In this document: positions 58,659 to 64,000 of the stretch, piece by piece
Numbering within the stretch: position 1 is the first letter of the stretch
Layout: every line of letters starts with the position of its first letter
Source: Gnetum montanum
Taxonomy: Eukaryota; Streptophyta; Gnetopsida; Gnetales; Gnetaceae
Direction of reading: 5' to 3'
Assembly (NCBI GenBank): GCA_015680685.1
Contig: MNCI01002937.1
Span: 44,858-108,857, forward strand
Length of the DNA: 64,000 bases
Notes under the pieces: generated by a model
Seen by the model: only the letters and a program-made list of their open reading frames with translations
What the model was told of the DNA's origin: nothing
Databases searched by the model: none
Translations under genes and position numbers: made by a program

Positions 58659-58883
58659 GTATGCTCTCATTCGTTGGGGGGGGGGGTGCCTTTGTGTAAT
58701 TAATTAATTAATTACTTAGTTTGTTAATTACAAAAACTTTGGCCCTAACCCCTAACTTAAGGCTCTCGGAAACTTAACAGTGTGCCTATGCCATTAACAT
58801 AACTTGGTCAAACTGAGAAAGTATATACAAACCATCTTAAACTACTTACAAACGGTCTAACGGACGGTTATGTTTTATTGCAG
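58659..58883 (+). other. candidate leader intron of the 3' ORF (B2)
   Basis: The donor CGAAG|GTATGC and acceptor TTTTATTGCAG|ATG enclose 225 bases that contain a G12 run (58675-58686) and TAATTAAT repeats. The ATG follows directly. B1 has the acceptor-like TTGTAG|ATG but its donor region is lost near N 8036. Confidence 0.4.
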
Positions 58884-61738
58884 ATGGCACCCAAACCGAG
58901 GCATCCAAGGGATGAAGGACCATCACAACCAAGGGACAAGTGTCCACGCACAAGAAGGGGACGAGGAGTGTAACTGCCAGAGTATGCGGAGGGCTCTCAT
59001 GCAACTAGGCCCTTCCGCAAAAGACCTAACGTGGAATCTGTTCACTAGATTCCCGAAGAGGAGATTCCCAGCGAGCAATCATTAGGGGATGAGACTCCTG
59101 GGATAGCATCACGACTTGAGGTCACCCTAACCCAAGCCTGCCTTGATGCTATCACACCACACCAGGTGCAACGGACGGTCCTCCAAGAGCTAAATTTTGG
59201 ACCATTCTTCAAGCATGCACTAGAAGATGTGAGACTCCAATTGCATAACTCTCTGATGTGGCCAATCATCACAACCAGTGGTGAATGGTACTTAGGAGAA
59301 ACTTATCTCTTATGGACGAATCGATAACCATGGTCAAGAGTAAGAATCAAAGAAATCTATGTCTCTTACTCTTCAAACGCAATAGCGCAAGCTCTAGGGT
59401 TGCCTGAAATTGGGGCAGATGTGGCAGAAATTCCAAAGTAGGTAGATCCAGAGGTGAAGGTGTAATGGATCCAACGGTGCTATGGATTAGAGCGCAAGGA
59501 ATCTAGCTCCTTGACCACGGCAGAGAGAGTATACTCGAAGATAGCATCTTCTCATTTGAATCCAACGGTAAGACCCAACAAAATCATAGCCTTCTCTTCT
59601 CGTGCTTATGCCACCTTGAGTGGAAAATTTTCCATGAGTCTTCCACAATTATTGTTTCTAGATATTGAAAAAAGATTCACTGAGAACGAACGTGGAAGAC
59701 GAGCTCTCCCCTTTCCCTGCCTAATCTGAAAGTTATGCAAACGAGCAGGGATAGCACGATACTCTAATGATATCATTCGGCGCACCCCAATTGCCTCGTG
59801 GCGAGAGATGATGAAAGATAAAATGCCTACCACCACACAAACAAAGGAAGAGTAGCAACCACTCCACCACCTGCATAAAAAATGCAGTCGGGCTCGCAAA
59901 ACACAGCAGAATACATCTGTGAGATCTGAGAAACGCTCTTGAGCCAGCAAGAGTAATCTGGTAGGATTGGTGGATTAGAAGATACTTCGGTCTATTGCCC
60001 TGCCATGAGCCACCTGGAGCAAGTGGCTCAATCAGTCAGCTTGCTTGAAAGGGTAGGGCCGATATTCTCCACTGCCCGAGCACCAATTCCACCTAGAACA
60101 AATCCAAGCATCCGAGATGTATCAACCGCAACACAACAGTTATTCCCCAAAATCTCAGGGAATGCTACTACTTTCTTGGTACACTTGGAAGATGGTGAAG
60201 AGTCAACGGTCCTGGTGATGCAGCACCAAGGACAAGAAGTTGCGGCCGAAGTGGTTGCTGATATAATTTCTATGACTGTCAATGCACCGATAGCACCTAT
60301 ACCAAACATTCAAGGACTACAAGATGTACAGGTGTCTGTTGGAACTTCGCGTAGCAAGATTGATGCAGCCTAACATGAAGAATTGTTGGACCAATTGGTA
60401 GGAACCAGGCAACCGCTTCCAAATGTCTTTGACCTTTCGGACAACATCACTGCAACCCAGTCGGAGCTACTATCGGCAAGGGGCAAGAGCATCGTCTTGG
60501 AAGGATAACTAGAAGCTGCTCAAGTCGCTTGTCAGTGCTTGGCAATGGAGGTAGCCTAATTAAGAGCCTAGCTTGCTGATCCAACCATCCTCAACTGTGA
60601 AATCACCAGAGATGAAGCTTTTCAACAACTTCAGCTTAAAATTTAGGTCGTTGAGGATGTGTGAGAGACGACGATCTTAGACAAGTCCATAGCAGACGCC
60701 CAAGCATATTACTTAGAGAAGGACTTGGCGGAGATTCGCCAGGAGAATGTGCAGCTGACCACGGAAGTTCAATGCCTGCGTAATGTTGGTGCGGAAAACG
60801 AACACATGAAGGATTTTATCCACCAATAGTAGGAGGAGCTAGCTAGGGTGAATGCAGACATAAGAAGGTTGGCAGCTGAAAATAGAAGTCTGTCAATGGA
60901 GGAGGTTCAGGCATTGTGATAGAAGTATGCAATTGAAATTGCCGCTTGGAAAAATGAGGCCCTGAAGTTTGAAAAAGTCAAAAATCATTACAGGGACCAA
61001 GTGGGATTGCAGAAGGAGATGAACGAGAAGCACATTCAAGTCGATAAAGCCAAGATGAACCAAGCACTCTAGTAGCTCCGAGAGGGAGGCGATATATGGC
61101 CATCCATCTTTGATGGGTTGAACGCCTACAACAAAGCAGAAATCTGCCTAAAGGAGCTGTAGATCGAGGAAATGACAGAATACATGGAATTGGCCAACCT
61201 TCGATATGCAAACCTGGCTATGCTCACAGCTAGGAGACCACAGTTAGAGTTAGAAAAGCAAGTGGCTGCCTCATATTCCCTATATGAGGGTGAGTTCTAG
61301 GTGCACAAGGCAACTAAACAAAAGCTGGCAACAGCAAACACAGAACTCGAGGTCCTCTGCTCAAGCTTTGAAGGACAACGTACAGTCGCGAAGGACCTAG
61401 CCCAAAGAATGAATGACTACTAGTAGCTGCAGGCATCAATCTGAGCATTCGACATCGAACATAAGCAATTTGAACCCTAGTTTGTCAACTTAAAAGAACT
61501 CATTCCAATGCTACCTTACCCTTGGGAAGTTCCAGTTCTAGCAGACATTGGAGAAGCAACCTGGACTGTGAATGACCCCAGAAGCAAAGAAGAAAAAATG
61601 AGGGCTCTCTTGGAGGCTTTCCGGCTGCCTCCAGAAGTTGCAGCTACCGCAGGACTACCGAAATCCATGCCTCCACCAACGCATGGGCCAGAGGCTGGAG
61701 AGGGTCTGTCAGAACCACCGCCCCCAGGGATGGTGTAA
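58884..61738 (+). pseudogene. 3' ORF of B2 (envelope-position gene, function unknown), decayed
   Basis: About 950 codons start at ATG 58884 and end at TAA 61738. The first 320 codons stay in one frame with seven stops, six of them explained by a single transition relative to B1. Basic start MAPKPRHPRDEGPSQPRDK; globular region with WYLGETYLLW, AERVYSKIASSHLNP, MSLPQLLFLDIEKRF and RRALPFPCLI; then a segment with VLVMQHQGQEVAAEVVAD. A long coiled-coil-like region (60450-61450) follows, then PWEVPVLADIGEATW and a Pro-rich tail ending PPPPGMV. No membrane segment or signal peptide is evident. It may be a structural or nucleic-acid-associated accessory protein; the function is unknown. Confidence 0.65.
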
Positions 61739-61976
61739 TTTTCTTTAGCAATTTTGTGCATCATCCTACACAGCAAAGGCTCTAAGACCAGCGAGGTGTT
61801 CAATTTTGTCTTTGAACACTGCCATTTTTGTAATTTTTCCCCCTCTATAACTTGGGCACTTGGTCAAATTTATGTGGTGTCATGTGTGTGTCATGTATGT
61901 GTTTAAGTTATGTGTGTTGTAAATAAGAATCCATACCTTCCAAATTGTAAAGTAACTCGAGGACGAGTTTTTGCTC

Positions 61977-61989
61977 AGTCGTGGAGGTA
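61977..61989 (+). other. polypurine tract of B2
   Basis: AGTCGTGGAGGTA directly precedes the 3' LTR, after AACTCGAGGACGAG. Confidence 0.65.
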
Positions 61990-62901
61990 TGATGAAGTGT
62001 CATTGAGTCAATGCGTCGAATGGGCCACGTATACGGGGCCGTGTATATGTGGCCGCATTAATGCAGGCCCGTCGACGTAGCCACCCTGTGTCGACTTGGC
62101 CCCGTTTACATAGCCACCTTTCTTGGCCTATAAATAAGAGTGCCTTCAGCCTCATTTAGGCATCTTTTTGAGTAGTTGTAGTGAAGCTCTTGCAGTTTGT
62201 TCCCGCAAGAGATAGAATATTTTCCAAGTGCTCGCAGCAGGTGTAAGAAAAGTGACCAGCTCTTTATTCAAGCGCTGATGTATCTGAGCCCATTGGCATG
62301 ACGACAATAAAGATGAACTATTCAAGCAATCCTTGCAGCATTTAGACTTAGTTATTTTATGCAATTATTAGTTTAATATGTTTATGCTTTATTAGTTACT
62401 TGTTAATTACTTATGTTTTTGCTATTGTAATTTCAATCGTTATTGTTCATTCGTAGTTTGTTAGGCCATAAGTACGACCATCTCGAACGTAACCCAAACA
62501 CTTGGTAAGCCCAGTGACACTTAATGTCTGGTAACCCAGAAGTGTTAGGAGATGCTCAGAACGTGCTCGAAAGATGGGACCCGATACTTATGTTAGGAAT
62601 AATTAAGATTTAGATTAAGATAATTTAGATTAATTAATATTCTATCCTTATTTTCCAAAATGATTAGTCGTCAAAAAGATAATTAAAAAGATATAAAAAT
62701 CATTAGCCTTAATCTCACTTAACCAATGTAAACAGAACTTCACAAGTGAGATTAGGATGACAACGATCGTTCTAACCCAAGGTTTCACTGGTTAGAAGTC
62801 TGGTGTATGTTAAGTGATTACAATCTGTGAATTTCAACTAAGTCGTGCGTGAACGCTCATGATTCGTATGGTTGGTCATAGGGATACCTAGCTGCTCATT
62901 A
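61990..62901 (+). repeat. 3' LTR of B2
   Basis: The LTR is 912 bp, begins TGATGAAGTGTCATT and ends GCTCATTA. It is collinear with 51824-52735, with differences concentrated at CG sites of the U3 palindromes. TATA box TATAAATAAGAG at about 62131. Confidence 0.9.
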
Positions 62902-62906
62902 GTGTC
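62902..62906. repeat. target site duplication of B2, right copy
   Basis: GTGTC versus GTATC on the left. The A3- gag sequence resumes directly after it. Confidence 0.65.
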
Positions 62907-63765
62907 TATGATGCCTATGTTGTTCCCTACTCTCCCTCCTTTCATGATGCATTTCTCTAGAATGCCCTTGTCCCCTTTCATGACTATTTCTTCTATGATC
63001 TCTATTTTGCTTACCGTTATCCTCGTGATCTTTCTCTTTACGACTACATCCAGATCCTGAAGGAGAGGAGGAAGGAGATGATGAAGGTGAAGAGGAAGAA
63101 GGGCCATCACCATGACGATGCCTGCTACCCTCTCTTCAGTGGTCATGGCCTTGGTCACGGTTATGATCAGAATGTCCATCTTTGTCATGCATTCGTGTAC
63201 CTTTTTTGGACCCTTTGTGTCCATCAATACCAGAATCTGGGTTATGGATAGTTGAGTGAAGATTCTGATACACAACCCCTTGACCAAAGTCAACAGGAGG
63301 AACATCGTTTTGTGGAAGACCTGCTGAGATAGTTTCACCACCCTCATTTTCACTTAGGACATACAGAACGTCCTGAGACCATTTTCCCTTCATAAATTTA
63401 TAATGTCTCTCTTGTTGTAGGTCCCTTTGACGTTGTGCCTCCGTAGGTTGATAATCTCTTGAATCTTGTTCATGCACAATGTATTTTAATTGTAGGTGCT
63501 GCATACCAATTCGTGTGAGAGCACGAAGAAGCATGCTTGGGATTGAGCGATTGGGTGGTAACACTATGTTACCCTCTAAATCATGCCATCACAACTATTC
63601 ATCCTGGTGGAGGATAAAGGTAAAGTCTAGTACATACTCATCAGGATGAGCGTATACTAAGTGAAATTGTTGGGGCACTGGTAGATCATCATGTGTGTTA
63701 TGCCTCTGACTATTCATTGTGCCAGACCTAGGCAGTGAAGCACTTTCATAGGAAGAAGAAGACAT
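62902..63765 (-). pseudogene. gag of A3-, N-terminal part
   Basis: From ATG 63765 (MSSSSYESASLPRSGTMNSQ) the minus-strand frame has the block HPDEYVLDFTFILHQDE, LPPNRSIPSMLLRALTRIGM, DSRDYQPTEAQRQRD and the His/Asp/Gly-rich linker HDKDGHSDHNRDQGHDH. It is then broken by a stop and a frameshift before the B2 insertion at 62902. It continues at 51823. Confidence 0.75.
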
Positions 63766-63883
63766 GATTAATTATTCAGTGTGCAATGTATTAGTATATT
63801 ATTATTTTTTTCGTAACTAACCCTAAGGGTTCGTTTAACGATGGGAAGATTCCTAAGTTTTAATTAGCGCACAAACAACAAAG

Positions 63884-63901
63884 TCCCCAACAATGGCGCC
63901 A
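63884..63901 (-). other. primer binding site of A3-, tRNA-Asp type
   Basis: On the minus strand it reads TGGCGCCATTGTTGGGGA, 15 of 18 matches to the tRNA-Asp site. Confidence 0.85.
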
Positions 63902-63902
63902 A

Positions 63903-64000
63903 TGATGAGCCGCAAGGTACCCCTACGCTCAACCATATGAATACGAGCATTACATGCAATCCAGTCGAACTCCAGGGACTAAGTGCTTATGCGCCTTCAT
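63903..64000 (-). repeat. 5' LTR of A3- (inner end only)
   Basis: It reads (minus strand) ...GTAGGGGTACCTTGCGGCTCATCA up to the primer site and matches the family A LTR end. The rest lies beyond the window. Confidence 0.8.

Larger units (their letters stand above)
51824..62901 (+). mobile_element. Athila-like element, family B, copy B2, nested in A3-
   Basis: This 11.1-kb plus-strand element has two LTRs of 912 bp (51824-52735, 61990-62901), a tRNA-Asp-type primer site, gag, protease, part of RT, an internal promoter-like module, the long 3' ORF and a polypurine tract. RNase H and integrase are deleted at about 57076. Equal LTR length and high LTR similarity in R-U5 suggest it is younger than B1. 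The gag of A3- continues on both sides, which proves the nesting. Confidence 0.9.
45851..64000 (-). mobile_element. Athila-like element, family A type, minus strand (A3-), split by B2
   Basis: The minus strand reads 5' LTR end (64000-63903), primer site, gag (63765-62902), then B2 inserted, then the rest of gag (51823 onward), protease, reverse transcriptase, RNase H, integrase and 3' spacer to 45851. The 3' ORF and 3' LTR are lost; the break lies right at the end of the CAAAGCACACCCCTT cassette. This copy holds the only integrase in the window. It continues beyond the right window edge. Confidence 0.85.

Noticed and set aside
58884-61738. Envelope glycoprotein for the 3' ORF because of its position
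   Set aside because: No signal peptide, transmembrane helix or furin-like site is visible; coiled coil and basic start dominate.

Overview
The window is nuclear DNA from a plant with a retrotransposon-rich genome, most likely a seed plant. It holds one intact split host gene with GT-AG introns and plant-type protein sequence. The rest is mostly LTR retrotransposons of the Ty3/gypsy superfamily, of Athila-like and Tat-like lineage. I lean towards a large-genome plant such as a gymnosperm, but nothing here proves the species.

Layout: (1) 1-1752, the 3' end of an Athila-like element (family A, plus strand) with its LTR. (2) 1808-12131, a nearly complete Athila-like element of a second family (B1, plus) with two LTRs, a GTATG target duplication, a tRNA-Asp-type primer site, decayed gag-pro, deleted pol and a long 3' ORF. 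(3) 12132-14036, unassigned DNA. (4) 14037-18282, the left part of a family A element (plus). (5) 18283-26086, a Tat-like gag-pro element (family C, minus) that lacks RT and integrase and carries minisatellites. (6) 26370-34108, a family A element (minus) with 3' ORF, gag-pro, primer site and 5' LTR. (7) 34109-34556, an LTR fragment (D), then about 2 kb of unassigned DNA. (8) 36863-43140, the host gene: a 13-exon full-length ABCB (MDR/P-glycoprotein) transporter on the minus strand, 1318 residues, apparently intact. (9) 43141-45850, its upstream region. (10) 45851-64000, another family A element (minus) with the most complete pol. It is split in gag by B2 (51824-62901, plus), a younger family B element with two 912-bp LTRs and a 5-bp target duplication.

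The only gene that looks functional is the ABC transporter. All retroelement genes carry stop codons, mostly explained by C-to-T or G-to-A changes, yet long stretches keep their reading frame.

The most unusual feature is the 3' part of family B. A promoter-like module copied from, or shared with, the LTR U3 lies far inside the element, followed by a TATA box, a possible leader intron and a roughly 950-codon ORF. That ORF is also present in family A. It appears to form its own transcription unit in the envelope position of an Athila-like element. Several single-N positions mark assembly joins, including one that created a false inverted repeat.
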